Assembly (NCBI GenBank): GCA_022385805.1
Contig: MU277700.1
Span: 236,583 to 300,582, forward strand
Source: Pilatotrama ljubarskyi
Taxonomy: Eukaryota > Basidiomycota > Agaricomycetes > Polyporales > Polyporaceae
DNA: 64,000 nucleotides
Direction: 5' to 3'
Position numbers and translations under genes: made by a program. The number at the start of each line of letters is the position of its first letter. Within the stretch, counting starts at the first letter, position 1. Shown here piece after piece: positions 1-11,520 of this stretch. The notes beneath the pieces were generated by a model. It ran no database searches and was not told where the DNA came from. It worked only from the letters and a program-made list of their open reading frames with translations.

Positions 1-511
1 ACCCGGTGCGGCGGGTTACTAGGCTCTGCTCTGTTGGCTCTGCTCTGTTGGTTGCCGGCCAAACGCGGTTGTCATTTGGAAAGTCTGGGCGCTAGACGCT
101 AGGCGCTCCTACAGCGAGTGTACTTTGGATTCGATTTCGGTACATTATATCCATCTTTTGCGGACATTTCTGACTGCTCGGCCCTCCGGCTCACCGATTG
201 CAAAGAGATGAGCGCAGACTGCTCAGACGAGCAGGTTTCGTACTTTAGCCGGCCTTCTGATCATAGTCCAGGCGCGATCAACAATACCATTGCCACTGGG
301 CACACTTGCCGAGACGGTACAAGGAGGGAAGTGGACCTTCCGCAGCTTCAAGTGACTTGATCTACACCGTACGGGGTGTGGAGCTTCTACGGTACTTACT
401 TGATCTGTAGAACGGATTGGCATACGGTGGCAGTACAGTGAAGCACATCTCATTAATCCTTCATCAGTCTGTTGTCTTTCCTGACTAGCGTCGCACATCC
501 AGATTGCTGCA
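1..511. other. non-coding flank upstream of a broken APH gene
   Basis: No gene is recognisable. Positions 23-50 hold two perfect tandem copies of a 14-bp unit beginning GCTCTGCTCTG. The rest is presumably the 5' flank of the APH remnant that starts at 512. Confidence 0.5.
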
Positions 512-780
512 ATGCGCACTCCTTCAGCCTCGTCTGCTTCCAGCTCTGCCGCCAGTGCGACTTTCATGCAGGGTCTTGACCTCGATGCGATCCGCGACTT
601 GGCACTCGTATTGCGCAGGAAACCAGGCATTGACCCATGAGCGGAGCATACAACGTCGTCTACGACCTCCAGTTTTCAGACGGTACCTCCTGGGTCATCC
701 GTATCCCCTTCGACGAATGGGGCTCGCTCGACGAGCGCTGCACGCAGCCCGACATTATCACCATGGAGTATATTGATTGT
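512..780 (+). pseudogene. APH-like kinase remnant (APH-1), N-terminal fragment
   Basis: The first 34 codons (ATG at 512) match the N-terminus of the APH-like proteins at 32.9 and 53-55 kb: a Ser-rich leader followed by FMQGLDLDAIRDLAL, the counterpart of FIENLDLDILRTLAL in the intact gene at 32887. The frame stops at TGA (about 638). Similarity resumes in another frame at 637 with YNVVYDLQFSDGTSWVIRIP and runs to about 780, where it ends. Everything after the N-lobe start, including the catalytic HxDxxxxN loop and the IDWDG motif, is missing. This is a truncated, frameshifted relic with no expected kinase function. The piece between the two matching blocks is shorter than in intact copies, so an internal deletion is likely. 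Confidence 0.75.
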
Positions 781-1031
781 GCAACCCAGGATGAAGAGAC
801 TCCCCGCTCGACAAAAGGACCACCTCGGGATCAACTGGCGTCTACAGGGGATGAGAGAATGGACGCAGAGGAGACTGCTAGTGCCAGACTTCTCGTTTGC
901 AGCCTCGACATTCTTTTACCCAAGCCGAACATCCGGTCGCATGCCTGTCGCACTACGCAGTAAGCCCAAGAAATACATCGTGTCCCGTTCCGTTCCTTGC
1001 CATCTATCATACACCCGACTCGAGCTCAAAC

Positions 1032-2456
1032 TCAGTTATAATGCACCACCTTTTCCCCACCGATCATCTCCTCCTCCTCATGCCCGCCGTCAATGACCTT
1101 CTTCTTCCCGTCCTGCCCGTACGCCTTCACCCTGCTGCACTCCCACTCCCACGCCGTCGGCGCCTTCCGTCCCTCTTCGAAGAACTTCTTGCCCTGGGAT
1201 GCCACGGGCGAGTCGGCGATGGGCGCGAGCCGCGTCGAGCGGTTGAACTGCGCGAAGTAGAAGACGCCGAGACGGCGGTAGGGTGCTTGCACGGGGTCGG
1301 GAGGCGATACGACGCGGTGAATGGTTTGTTTGAGGTAGCCCCCCGAGATGACTGCAGGACAGGACGTCAGGCTGAGGAGAAGGGGCGGCGGTCATACAAA
1401 GGGACGTACAGTGCATGGCGTCGCCGAGGTTGATGACGAGCGCGTCGGGGACGTGCCGCACGAAGCGCCAGACGTTGTCCGGCATGAGCACTTGCAGGCT
1501 CACGATCGGCTGCGAGTAGAGCACTGTGCTTTCGTTTAGCCATGGCTCCCGTACGCGACTGATGGAGGACAAGGGGACGCACGAGAGACGGCGTTGAAGT
1601 CGGTGTGCCCCTGCAGGCGGACGCCGTCCGTCTGCTTGTCCTCGTCGGGCGAGGGTGGGTGGTAGAGCGCATAGCGGAAGAGGTCAAACCGCTCTTCCTT
1701 ATTGGACGCAAGGTTCCAGAGGTATGTCGGGGGAAGCTTGAGCACGAGCGAGAGCACCGTGAGGATCTTCCGGAAGATGTGGTCATGGTTGTACTACACG
1801 CACGCAGTCGTCAGTTCTCGCTCCGCACTCAGGCAGGAAAGACGATAGGGAGGACGTACGTTCGTGAACTCCTCGATCTCGTCGACGAGCGGCAACAGCG
1901 CGGGCGGGAAGATCTTCTCGCGGCGCTCGGGCGCGTAGCTCTGCCCGCCGAGGGAGAAGTGCTCGATCTGGTCGCGCACACCCTTGAGCTTCCAGTGTCC
2001 GCGCGGCTTGTATCCGGTGAAGTCGCCCTCCTCGAGGATCTTGGCGCGGTAGCGTGCCTTGTCTTCCTCCGAGACGCCGTCGAACGCGTACTGCGCGATG
2101 CTGAATTGCCTGCTTGTGCGTGGAGGATCGGTCAGACGTCACTGGCGTGAGATGAAGGAGGCTATCAAGAGGGGACGCACCGAAGTATCTGCTCGGAGGA
2201 GAGGCCGTGGTTGGTCGCGTAGATGAAGCCGTCGCGCGCGAAGGCGTCACCGATGGTCTTCACGACCTCCTCCGGGACGTTCTCGTACTCATCCCCGGTG
2301 ATCTGGGAGAGGTCGAGCGTCTCGAGGTTGGCGTAGTCGACTGCAGAAGTCGCTCCTCAGATTGAGTAAGAGATAGCAAATGCCTATAGACGTACAGGTC
2401 TTGTCCGACGTGGGTGGGTATTCCCAACGCGGAATGTCCGAGGTCAATCCAGGCAT
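1032..2456 (-). CDS. 2-oxoglutarate/Fe(II)-dependent oxygenase, isopenicillin-N-synthase-like
   Basis: Six exons join cleanly: 2456-2396, 2340-2181, 2109-1860, 1793-1583, 1523-1410 and 1351-1032 (1116 nt, 371 aa). The start ATG gives MPGLTSDIPRWEYPP. The product belongs to the isopenicillin N synthase-like branch of the 2OG-Fe(II) oxygenases. An N-terminal DIOX_N-type region contains DGFIYATNHGLS. The iron ligands are visible as HxD in GHTDFNAVS (about residue 219) and a distal His in LKQTIHRVVSPP (about residue 276), with a downstream Arg in RLGVFYFAQF. Family members hydroxylate or desaturate small molecules with 2OG, Fe2+ and O2; the substrate cannot be read from sequence. It stands alone with no biosynthetic cluster around it. 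All motifs and splice sites look intact, so it should be functional. Confidence 0.9.
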
Positions 2457-3480
2457 CGCGGAATGTTTTGGGCAGAGCGACTGGTAGGAGGGTTGTGATC
2501 GGACGGACGGTGGTTTCCCTATCCGCCCTGGAGCACCAACATGATAAGTAACTGGCCATAGACTCCAGAGCCTACCCAAGCCGACGGCTCGCGTATGGCG
2601 TCAGACTCGCAGCTTCGTTGCGCGAACGTGGTACGGTACTTGCACTCGATATGCACATCGGCTGTCCCGAGATATCGCGCCGGAGCATGTGAGCGAGGAG
2701 CACGCGCGAGCACGTCGACAGGAAGCTGCGTCGCGTCATCTTGCAGTGCTCGACTTTAGCTTGCCGCTTCCTCTTCTGAACCTCTTATCCTCGCCAGGGT
2801 GCCTGGCAGCTGTAGGTGTCTAGTAGATCGACGATCTGCAATCAAGCAGGCTGATATTTTATATGATTCCGGATCTTTGGGTCTTGCCTGCGCGCGAGTC
2901 GGTCCCCACCGTACTACTCGACTTGCAGTACTCTTGCGCAATCATGATGCCTGTGAGGTGGGTGTAATGATGCTTTGACATGAGGCGCGGTGAGTGATGT
3001 AAGGAGGGTGTCAGAAGTGAGCATCCCCAGTAGGACAATATCTTGCTCGACTACTCGTAGTGCGCCCGGAGGCGTATGATCACTGTGCGGTGGCCGGTGG
3101 GAGACAGGGTGCAACTGCTCGGCAACCGCCGGCGACTCGTACCGATCCAATCTACATGGGCGCTTATAGCTCGGTACCGCTCCGACTCAACGGTGATGAA
3201 GCCATGATCATGCACATGCGCATGCCGCCGCCTGCAGGCCGCCGCACTACATTCGTATACCGTGTATAGTGACCCTCATCTACGAACAGAGCAGCCCACA
3301 CGCCCAGATGAGGGTCCTTCGAAGTCTAGTGCGCGGTGTTCGACACAGCTCGAACTTTGCATCGCACGCGGCGGGAAGGCGAGAGAGGTTTCGTAACAGC
3401 GCGCCTGCGCTCTTCTAAGATTGTCATGGTAGACTTTACACCGCACATACAGTATCGTAAGCGTTACTGAGATACCACCT
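2457..3480. other. intergenic region
   Basis: This holds the promoter side of the oxygenase gene and the 3' side of the UNC93-like gene. Several short ORFs cross it but none shows a family motif or a plausible exon chain. I see no repeat or RNA gene. Confidence 0.5.
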
Positions 3481-5462
3481 TTAGACCGCGACCTTCTCCA
3501 CGCTCGACTCCTCCGCCGGCGCGTCCTTCTCCTCGTGCACGAGCGCCCTCTCCCTCTCCTCCCTCCTGTCCCCTAACCTGCCACCGATCTCCTTCACGAT
3601 CAACCACGCGGGGACCAAACTGACGCCCCACAGGCCAAAGTTGAGCGCGCTCCCGCCCACGGTCGCGAAGCTGCCCACGCTGCCGAGGCCGTAGCTGACC
3701 GCCTGCGCGGCGCTCTCGGTGCCGCGGAGCAGGCCGGCGAGGCGGACGACCTCCTCGGGGGTCTTCGCGAGGTAGCCGACGACGAAGTAGAGGTAGAGGT
3801 ACTGCAGCTGGAAGGAGAGCACGAGGAGGAGGAAGAGCGCAAAGGCGCTCGGGAAGCCCGCGCTGGACCAGTCGAACGTCGGGTGCGTGCGGTCGAAGCG
3901 CGTCGTGAGGATCGTCGCCCAGATCCACCACGCGCCTTGGGTGACCATGATGAAGAAGAAGGCGCCGCGCGCACGGCGCTTGAGCGGGATCGAGGAGCGG
4001 TCGAGGATCCACTAGAGGGCAGGCAGGGAATGTCAGCTGGATCCGTGATGCGAGAGTGGAGGAAGGCACCCACCCCAAGCAGGTTTCCGCCGCTGAGTGC
4101 GACGATGGCGGACACGAACGATCCAAGAGCACGTGCGCGAACGCTGAACCACACTGAGGAATGTAGAGATGTCAGTCGCAAAAGCCGCGAAGTATAATGG
4201 AGATGACGCACGAGACAGGTAGGTGAACATGACCGCTTCGGAGTACACTGCTTGCGCGATCAAGGGCACGATGAGCAGGAACTGGTAACGGAATAATTAG
4301 CAACCGTGCCCGTCAATGCATTCCTGATACTGCACGCACCTCCCGGCTTGCGAACAGCTTAGCGGTGGCCACCAGCTCTCCCCACGTCGAGTTCTGGATC
4401 GTCAGCTTCACCGGCCGCCCGTCCGTCCGCTGCACCTTCTTCGGCGGCGTCAACAGCAGACCCGCGAGCGGCGCCAGGCACTGCAGCACGATGAACACGA
4501 TGTACACCGTGTACGAGACCTTGCCGGCCTCGCCGGACTTCGCGTTCAGCCCCAGGTTGACCGCGCCGCCGATGAGCTGCCCGCCCACGCGGAAGGTGAG
4601 CCAGAACCCGAGGAACTTGCCCTGGTTGTGCGGCTCCGGGTAGGAGAGCGCGATCGCGGCTTCGGCCATCCAGAAGAGGCCGGCGCTCAGGCCGCAGAGC
4701 GCTGCGCCGACGAGCACGAACCACTCGACGCCGTAACGGTTGTTGGTGTACAGGCCGGCGGCATAAGCTGCGTTCGCGGGGCGTCAGTCAGGACTAGGAT
4801 GTCTAGGGGATGGTCAGACTGACGAGCATAACCCATGGTGCCGATGATGAGAACAGCCTTGATACCGATCAACTTGACCAATGCGCCTGCGGTCGCTCGT
4901 TAGAGCCCTGCGAGTGTATGAAGCACAATTGTGGGCGAACATACTCGAGAAGAAGCAGGAAAGAACCATACTGCGCGTCTGGTCAGCCAAAGAATTCGCA
5001 TGATAGCGAGGATTTACACTCACAGGCAGAACGTGAGGGCATTAGCGGCGCTGAGGAAGAGGCACGTCTGAGTACGTTCGTCCTGCTCGATTCGAACGAC
5101 AATACTCACTTGACGAGGTATGGCTCTGCAAACGACGTTAGCACTGCTTAAAACCAGGGTTGAATACAAACTCACGAGCTTGACCACCCGCGCCAAGGGA
5201 GTTCATAGCACCCCAGATCCCTGCAATGAACGCGTATGAGCACACGGGAATGAAGGCGGTGCAACGATCGACTCGGACGTACCGGGTGCGAGGAAGTTGC
5301 ATATGCCGAGGATCAACGCATTGTAAAACGTCGATCTGTACCTGCAACAATCATGGATTCAGCACTCGCTTCCCAAAGGAAATACAGCCTCGCGACGTAC
5401 CACCGTGGCTTCTGGACGTGCGACAGCGAAGAAGCGTCCGTGTACGAGGTTGATGCGACCAT
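3481..5462 (-). CDS. UNC93-like major-facilitator membrane protein
   Basis: Eleven exons join in frame: 5462-5401, 5341-5283, 5220-5176, 5125-5110, 5050-5024, 4970-4945, 4886-4824, 4767-4340, 4281-4212, 4153-4074 and 4011-3481 (1407 nt, 468 aa). The translation is dominated by hydrophobic segments typical of a multi-pass transporter. Signature stretches of the fungal UNC93-like family (DUF895-type MFS) are YNALILGICNFLAPGIWG, NSLGAGGQAQPYLVNAANAL, GTMGYAPYAAGLYTNNRYG and FWMAEAAIALSYPEPHNQGK. The C-terminus is a charged cytosolic tail rich in Glu, Arg and Lys. The substrate is unknown; fungal members are usually only called UNC93-like or DUF895 domain proteins. Several exons are only 16-27 nt long, so automated models will probably miss them. 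No damaged site was seen. Confidence 0.9.
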
Positions 5463-6204
5463 GGCTTGTACAGTACTACGGCGACGGCGACTCGGACGGC
5501 GGCAGCGGCGGACACCTTTAATCTGTCGCCGCGCACCATGCATTTTGAACGGCGAAGCTGGATGTGCTCATCGTGCGGGGTGATGGCGTTATGCTGGGAT
5601 TGAGTTAAAAGACATCGTCATGTCGCGAGTGCCCTCGCTGATGGCGAAAGGCGCCAGTCACGGGTGGCGGTCGGTGGAGAGTTCCTTGCTGTGTGGAAGC
5701 CTCGAAGAGAAATGCGTCCCGGCGGCACCGAGTCTAACCTCCTGCACTCCGATCAGGGCAGATCCGGTCTCAACAGAGGAAGTTCACCGGCCACCTGCGA
5801 TATGCGGAACATGTGTGTTCGAACTCGATCTGCTTTCTCGCGCAAGGCTAATTGACGATTCCGCGATGCGCCGAGGCCAAGCAGCATGCGTCCGAGTGAA
5901 AGGTTGCATGAGTGCATAACGTGACCCAGCGTTTCGTCGGGACCGTCTTTGGACCGTCGATCATCCAATGGGCGCTATACGGTACCGCGGTCTTACCAGG
6001 ACACAGGGATCCACAACTCCGTGTATAGCGCACGCTGCTACGGTCCAGGGACGGCACCAAGGCTCGGTATGCGTGGGGTAGGCCGTGAGACATCAGCATG
6101 TGCTCGTACGACCATTTCGGACACGAGACTCCCCGTGAAGATTTTCTCCGAGTCTACTCACACCAGTCGTTCGCTGGGGCATCCGGTATTCCAATGATTA
6201 TGGC
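5463..6204. other. intergenic region
   Basis: This is upstream sequence of the UNC93-like gene. It contains several open frames of 60-100 codons without recognisable motifs. Nothing else can be supported. Confidence 0.4.
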
Positions 6205-6901
6205 TCACGGTACCTCCATCGGCCCATCGACATCGACATCGACACTGGGGGGAAGAGCGCATTGCGGCCTCCGACATTCAGATCCGTCCAAGTAGAAGAT
6301 CACGGAACTTCTCACTGGACGATCTCTACTGCACTTGCATTGATCCTCAGGGGCAGCTTCGTCAATTTGCGTAAATCTGCGTGGTTGCGCCGTTATTCCG
6401 AGCCTACAACCAGGCACTCCGGGTCGGTCGGATCGCGAGTCGCGGCAGAAGGATATGCGAGCTTCCGAGGGACTCACTTCAGACTTAGACGGCGGCGCCA
6501 AGGAGTGTTTTGTTGTTTTGCAATGGCTGGAGAAGCATGTCTTGAGGCGATCGGCAATTAGACGTCCAGTCTTCCAAGGTACGCGTCCATTGCGACATTG
6601 AACACGAAGGCGGTATGCCGATAGCGCGAGCGAGGTTCGTGGCGAGACCTTCCCGTTCGTGCACGCGACCGTGACGCTTGAGAATGAGACCAAAAGGAAG
6701 TTGGTGGATGCACATCGGTGAGTCAATCTGGTAGTGGTCCGTATACCATTGCGAGAACGGGAGCAGGATGTACTCCTCAACGAAGTAATATATTCGCTTG
6801 GCGAATGCAGACGACTGTCGGCCCAACCGGGGACAGGGCAAGGGCTGAGCGGGTAGATACAGGGGGTAACATGGTCTGCCGGTGTTCAGGGAGGCCATCA
6901 T
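6205..6901 (-). pseudogene. degenerate APH-family kinase, N-terminal part (copy a)
   Basis: The first about 100 codons (from 6901) match the broken kinase gene just downstream at 8097-7131. Shared blocks include PLPCPRLGRQSSAFAKRIYY, SQWYTDHYQIDSPMC and LPFGLILKRHGRVHEREGLA. This is the substrate-side N-lobe region of a fungal APH-family protein, a different subfamily from the APH loci at 29-58 kb. After LARAIGIPPS the similarity stops. The remaining open frame, down to about 6205, has no kinase motifs and no catalytic loop. This is a truncated tandem duplicate. A (GACATC)n-like run lies near 6227-6245. I infer loss of function because the whole C-lobe is missing. Confidence 0.7.
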
Positions 6902-7130
6902 CGCGATTGCTTGCGACTCTCATGTTGGGCAGTGGTGACTGGGCGACTGGAAGTGGTCGAACTGACGCACGGCAGTCTGAGAGCGACAGCGTTGGTCGAG
7001 CGCTGGCTAGCGGGTAGTAACGACTCGGAAGCGAGACTCTATGTTGGCCAGTCAAGACGGCCTACGGAACATATAGCTCGAATGAGCCCTCGTCCCCACC
7101 CCTGCCCCCGTCCCTACCAGTAGGACCCAT

Positions 7131-8097
7131 TCAACTCCACGAAATGAATGAGCTCCTGGTGCCCCCTGATTTCATCCGCGTAGATCCCGTCTGTGAGCAC
7201 ATCGCCCATAAAGCGGCCCCAGGGCAGCGTCGGCAGCAACGCCGTGACACTGGACCTATGGTGCCTGCGACGCCTCTTCCCCGCTTCGCGAACGAGGACG
7301 AATTCAAGGAGGGCTTACGGTCGCGTTTCGGCGGCATCGAGTTGGCCCTTAACGATCCGAGCACTACGCCGGAACAGATCGCTCAGTTGCTCGAGACTCG
7401 CCGGGCAGGGCAGGAGGTGCTCAAGACCTATTTCTTCGGGGTCCCGCGCCATGCCATAGTCTTCACGCACGGTGACCTCAATCCGCAGAACATCATGATG
7501 GGGCCGGACGGGCGCATCTGCGCGATCATCGACTGGGAGGCCGCGGCGTGGCTGCCCGAGTACTGGGAGATCACGTATCTCGCCACCAGCCGCGCCGCAG
7601 ACAGCGTCTCCGAACGGGCTGGAGAAGCTGCGCATGCGAGTGAGGATGCGGGTGAGGTCGGCGACGAAGACGTCCCAGTCGACCTCGTCGTTATTGAATG
7701 AATCCAAAGGGCGTCCCGGGACGCGGGTCATGAGGAGGGAGTCGCATACAGTGTAGTGTTTACGCTCCGCGAGGCCGAGAGAGCCGAATGAGATGCAGCG
7801 CGGCGCTGGTATGCCCATGGCTCGGGCGAGGTTCATAGCAAGGCCTTCCTGCTCGTGGACGCGAACGTGCCTCTTCAGGATGAGACCAAACGGAAGTGCG
7901 AACATGCATGTGGGGGACTCGATCTTGTAGTGGTGCATATACCACATCGAGAAAGGTACGAGGATGTACTCGTGGATGTAATAACATATCTTCTTGGTGA
8001 GTGCGGACGCCGGTCTGCCGACCTTGGGGCAAGGGAAAGGTTGAGGTGGCAAGCCCACAGGGGGAAATCGCGGTCTGACAGTGTATGTGAAGGCCAT
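7131..8097 (-). pseudogene. APH-family kinase disrupted by an internal inversion (copy b)
   Basis: Reading the minus strand from ATG 8097 gives an APH-type N-lobe (LPFGLILKRHVRVHEQEGLA, MTRVPGRPLDSF) down to SSPFGDAVCG near 7605. The C-terminal tail (WGRFMGDVLTDGIYADEIRG, HQELIHFVELNGSYW, stop at 7131) is also on the minus strand, starting near 7245. The middle of the protein, including the canonical catalytic loop FTHGDLNPQN and metal-binding IIDWEAAAW, reads only on the plus strand between about 7245 and 7605. Plus-strand codons ending ...SRAADS join directly to minus-strand ...VTALLPTLP if the segment is flipped. The gene therefore looks complete except that about 360 bp have been inverted in place. 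It cannot encode a working kinase in this orientation. Confidence 0.8.
7245..7605 (+). other. inverted catalytic-core segment of the APH gene
   Basis: This plus-strand open segment encodes GPMVPATPLPRFANEDEF, the catalytic HGDLNPQN loop and WLPEYWEITYLATSRAADS. It lies inside a gene whose two ends read on the minus strand. Breakpoints are estimated to within about 10 bp. Short inversely related strings (GTGACAC near 7244; GACAGCGTC near 7600) occur at the two edges and could have mediated the flip. Confidence 0.75.
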
Positions 8098-9350
8098 GGT
8101 GGCACGACCAGATCACCGCCACAGGTAGGTGAGGTGGCACCCGCTCGCGCGCTTAGCAAGGGGCGCCCAAGGAGAGCTTAGCGCTCTCATAGGCGTACAG
8201 AAAAACGAACAGAAAGTGAGCCGCTCACCTACTACTAATACTAGTAGTCCTGGGCCTGTTACAGATCACTCCCTTGCAAAAACACAACGCCATGTCTCCT
8301 TGACCAGACCTCTCCTGCAAGTGGGGCGCGCAAGCACCACCAACGATTTCGAACGTGTCCACGCACCGGGAGCGACACGCCTTGCGCCATCGGAACATCC
8401 GCTTGCCTCTCCAGCTTGGACAGTGGCTGTACCGTGACAGCGCATTGGGGTTGCGTGGGCATGACAAATGGCGCAAAGGCAGGCGGAAAGGCCTTCGCCG
8501 TCGAAGAAGCGTCCACCCCCCCGCGCTCGGAGCCTGCGAGACTGCAACGGGGCGGGGAGACCTGCCGATGGGGATGGCGGAGATGGCGTAACACTCCACG
8601 CGGAGTTCCTGAACAACGGTATGAGCTATGAAGGCAGACGAACAGAGGTATGCCCAGGTGGCTTGGTACCTCGAAGGACCGGTCATGCAGCCTAGGCATA
8701 GCGGAGATGCTCTGAAAGACTTCCTGCTCGGGCACAATACTAGCTCGCAGAGGACGTGGCTGACGTTGCGATGGCGCCTTCGCCCTCCTCTCTGATGCTT
8801 TCCTGGACGATATGTACCGCGAGCGCGTGGGTTGCTTGCCGCCGGGGCAAGGAGTGACCGTGAACGTTCCCCGAGTGCTGACTTCGCTTCCGTCTTCGAG
8901 GATCATCATGGGAGCTTCTTTACATCCAAGGGCAAGGGCGACTTGAGAGAGGGCAGGGCGACGATGCATCGCGGGGATGAAAGATGTGCCGTCTCTCCGG
9001 TGAAAACTGAAATACGTCGTCCACATCTTCATCATCCGAGATGTAGAGCTCGAGCTCCGTGATCCAGGACTCGCTTATATAGACGAGGAGGGTGCGGGAA
9101 CGCGGCAGGGAGATAGGTACGGGGGAAAACAGAGGAAAAGAACAGAGGACGAGCGAGACAAGGGCAGTGACACGCCTCGCTGCAGTACCGCGTGTACGAC
9201 GCGTCCACTTCAGGGCACTCGTGTAGCCACGATGGACTATGAATGTTCCATTCAAGGCCTACCTTAGACCTAACAAGCAACGCACTGCGGTAAGGAATGA
9301 GCAGCCGACCTCTATAGCACGAGTCTTGAAGGACAGGCTTACCGTACACA
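8098..9350. other. region without a supported gene
   Basis: A 258-codon minus-strand frame (9035-8259) and overlapping shorter frames exist. None has a recognised domain, a signal peptide or a convincing exon structure. I treat the stretch as intergenic or decayed sequence. Confidence 0.35.
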
Positions 9351-10568
9351 CTATCGTGTCTTTGTGGCCACCCAGAACTCCGCCTGGTACAACCACTGCA
9401 TCATCGCCTTCCGGTCTGCCGTATACTCGCACTCAACCGTGCGCCGCCTCTCCGCACCTGCCTCCTCACCCTCGCCTACCACGCTGAACCCGACCATCTC
9501 AGCAAGCCTCAGCACCTCCTCGAGGCTGAGCTCCACGGACGCCTGTTCACCACCCGTCCAGAGCAGTGGGCCGAGGTTTATCCACTTGCCGCCTGGGCGC
9601 ATCAGCCTGTGGATGTGCTCGAGCGTCTCGATCGCGTTGAGCGAGGTGTCGATGAAGAAGAGTGTCACGACGCAGTCGTAGCCTGCACCATCGGAGTTGG
9701 CGTCGCCTGGGGGTTGTAAGGAGAGGAAGTCTTGCTCGGCGAGGACGAGGTTGGACCCGAGGCGCGGGACGACGTCTGGGAAAGAGACAGCGCGGAACAA
9801 CGCGTCCGTCGTGCGTTGGTGCGAGAACCAGGAGGCGTAAGGCTGTAGTACGTGCTTGTGGGCGCGCTCTGTGTGTTTCTCGGAGAGGAGGAAGCGAAAG
9901 GCCAGGTTCATAAAGTACGAGAGCTCGTTTGCTGTGGTGTGGAAGCCAAGTTGCGAGATCTCCCAGGCAAGCCTTCCGAGACCAGCTCCCGGAACCAGGA
10001 CGCGCATATGTGTACGTTTGTCCGGCTCTACGGCGTTGAGAACGTCGAGGATGGGGCCGAAGATCCGAGCGCGTTCTTCGCGCCCCTCGTCGCTCCAGTC
10101 GCGCACGAAGTGCTTCAGCGACTCGCGGACGCGGCTGATGTCGCCGACAACTTGCGGCTGGGGACTCGGAAGGCCAGGCTGCTGGAACTCTGCAGGGAAC
10201 TCTTCAAGTGCTAGAGACGCGATGGCTTCCGTGATCCAAGCGTTGACTTGGATACTCTCCTCGAGACGTGCCAGCTTCTTGGGATAACCAAGCTCGTAGC
10301 CTATACGCCTGTCTGCCCAAGACATACGGCCATAGGACTTACGCATGGCGGCAAGCTCCTTCCTAGACTGCCTGGCATACTGCGCGTACGACGCGGTCGC
10401 GCGCTGGACTGAGAAGTGGCCAGGGGCTGCCCTAGCGCCAGGGCTGCCAAAAATAATCCCCAGCAGATCTCTAGGGTTGCCGAGTAGCTTCAAGCTTAAG
10501 ACGAGCAGGCTGAGAGGAATGAGAGACGCGAGGAGATAGTCTGAACTGAGAAGGGTTTGCACGGACAT
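9351..10568 (-). CDS. N2227-like SAM-dependent methyltransferase (carnosine N-methyltransferase family)
   Basis: A single-exon gene of 405 codons. An upstream in-frame ATG at 10793 exists. I chose 10568 because the product then begins with a short leader and a hydrophobic helix (residues about 10-29) rather than 75 low-quality residues. Residues 189-203 carry the SAM-binding motif VLVPGAGLGRLAWE. TLFFIDTSLNAIETLEHIH (about 302-320) and GGKWINLGPLLW (326-337) are the hallmark stretches of the N2227/CARNMT1 family, whose members methylate carnosine and related histidine dipeptides. The N-terminal hydrophobic segment may anchor it in a membrane. The absence of introns is unusual beside its intron-rich neighbours. 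The substrate in fungi is not established. Confidence 0.9.
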   Translation of the reverse strand: MSVQTLLSSDYLLASLIPLSLLVLSLKLLGNPRDLLGIIFGSPGARAAPGHFSVQRATASYAQYARQSRKELAAMRKSYGRMSWADRRIGYELGYPKKLARLEESIQVNAWITEAIASLALEEFPAEFQQPGLPSPQPQVVGDISRVRESLKHFVRDWSDEGREERARIFGPILDVLNAVEPDKRTHMRVLVPGAGLGRLAWEISQLGFHTTANELSYFMNLAFRFLLSEKHTERAHKHVLQPYASWFSHQRTTDALFRAVSFPDVVPRLGSNLVLAEQDFLSLQPPGDANSDGAGYDCVVTLFFIDTSLNAIETLEHIHRLMRPGGKWINLGPLLWTGGEQASVELSLEEVLRLAEMVGFSVVGEGEEAGAERRRTVECEYTADRKAMMQWLYQAEFWVATKTR

Positions 10569-10790
10569 GAGTCCTCTGCATGGCCAGCCTTCGCACTGCA
10601 ATCCGATCTCAATAATTAGAGCGCAAGTCTGTAAGATCTGCCAGAGTTTACCAGAGAAGGGGACGGACCGAGATGAGCGTCGATGACAATGAGAGGCAAG
10701 CAGAGACTCAGAGGGCGGCGGCAATAGGGTGCCGTGAGAAAGTCCCAGACTTCTTAACCAACAGTTAATAACTACCGGGTCCCCATAAGC

Positions 10791-11294
10791 CATTGTTAAC
10801 AGGTATTATTAACTGTTTTTTAACAACTGCTCTACGAAGCGCCCATAGGCTGACCTGGCAGGACTTGGGATGTCCGCCATGTCCCATCGACACGGCTAGA
10901 CATCATCTGAGTTGTCACAAACATTGGCAGTGCCTCTGGGCTGCGTGCCGAAAGAGAGCGAAGCTGCGCACATGACATGCCTGCGCCCTCGTCGATCCTG
11001 AACTTGGGCCACCTCCCCGCTCTGCATCACGCCTCTTTCGTCGCGACTGGCAATGCAACTACCAACCTAGGCACACCGACAGGAGGTGTAGTTGAGCAAT
11101 ATAATGTCATTCAGGAAACCCAGGGCAATGCCTTGGTCACCATACGAGCCCCGAAAGTTTGGTAGGAGTACCAGGACAAGTCAAAGAAGCGCCTACTTTT
11201 ACACACTTCCTCACTGGCCAAAATGGGCCGCACACCTTCTAACAGTTTATAACTGTTATTAACCGTGTTAACAAACCGTCTGTTAATTAACAAT
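10791..11294. repeat. possible short non-autonomous element with AT-rich inverted ends
   Basis: The left edge reads CCATTGTTAACAG and the right edge ends TTAATTAACAATG. The outer 9 bases (CATTGTTAA / TTAACAATG) are inverted copies, and both flanks are rich in TTAACAG/CTGTTA motifs. No clear target-site duplication was found and the interior encodes nothing. It lies between two housekeeping genes. A MITE is one explanation; clustered promoter elements are another. Confidence 0.3.
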
Positions 11295-11520
11295 GATTTC
11301 TCCCCCCACCCTAGGCGGCAACGATTGCTCTGCAGCGCTCAGCCACGCGACACGTACACGGTCTCTGACCACCACCATCCCGCATACAACCTCGAAGACT
11401 CTCCTCAGCTCATCGCGCGCTGTAGCCCCTTTGACGAGGTTCTTGTGCTCTACGGGTCGACGCGCGTTGAGGTTGTCACTCCATAGGACTCTCGTCTTCA
11501 CGAACCGCTGAACCCGAATC

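Noticed and set aside
8259..9035. 258-codon minus-strand ORF
   Set aside because: No motif or homologous feeling. Cys-rich stretches in three overlapping frames suggested a MYND-like finger, but the ligand spacing does not fit in any single frame.
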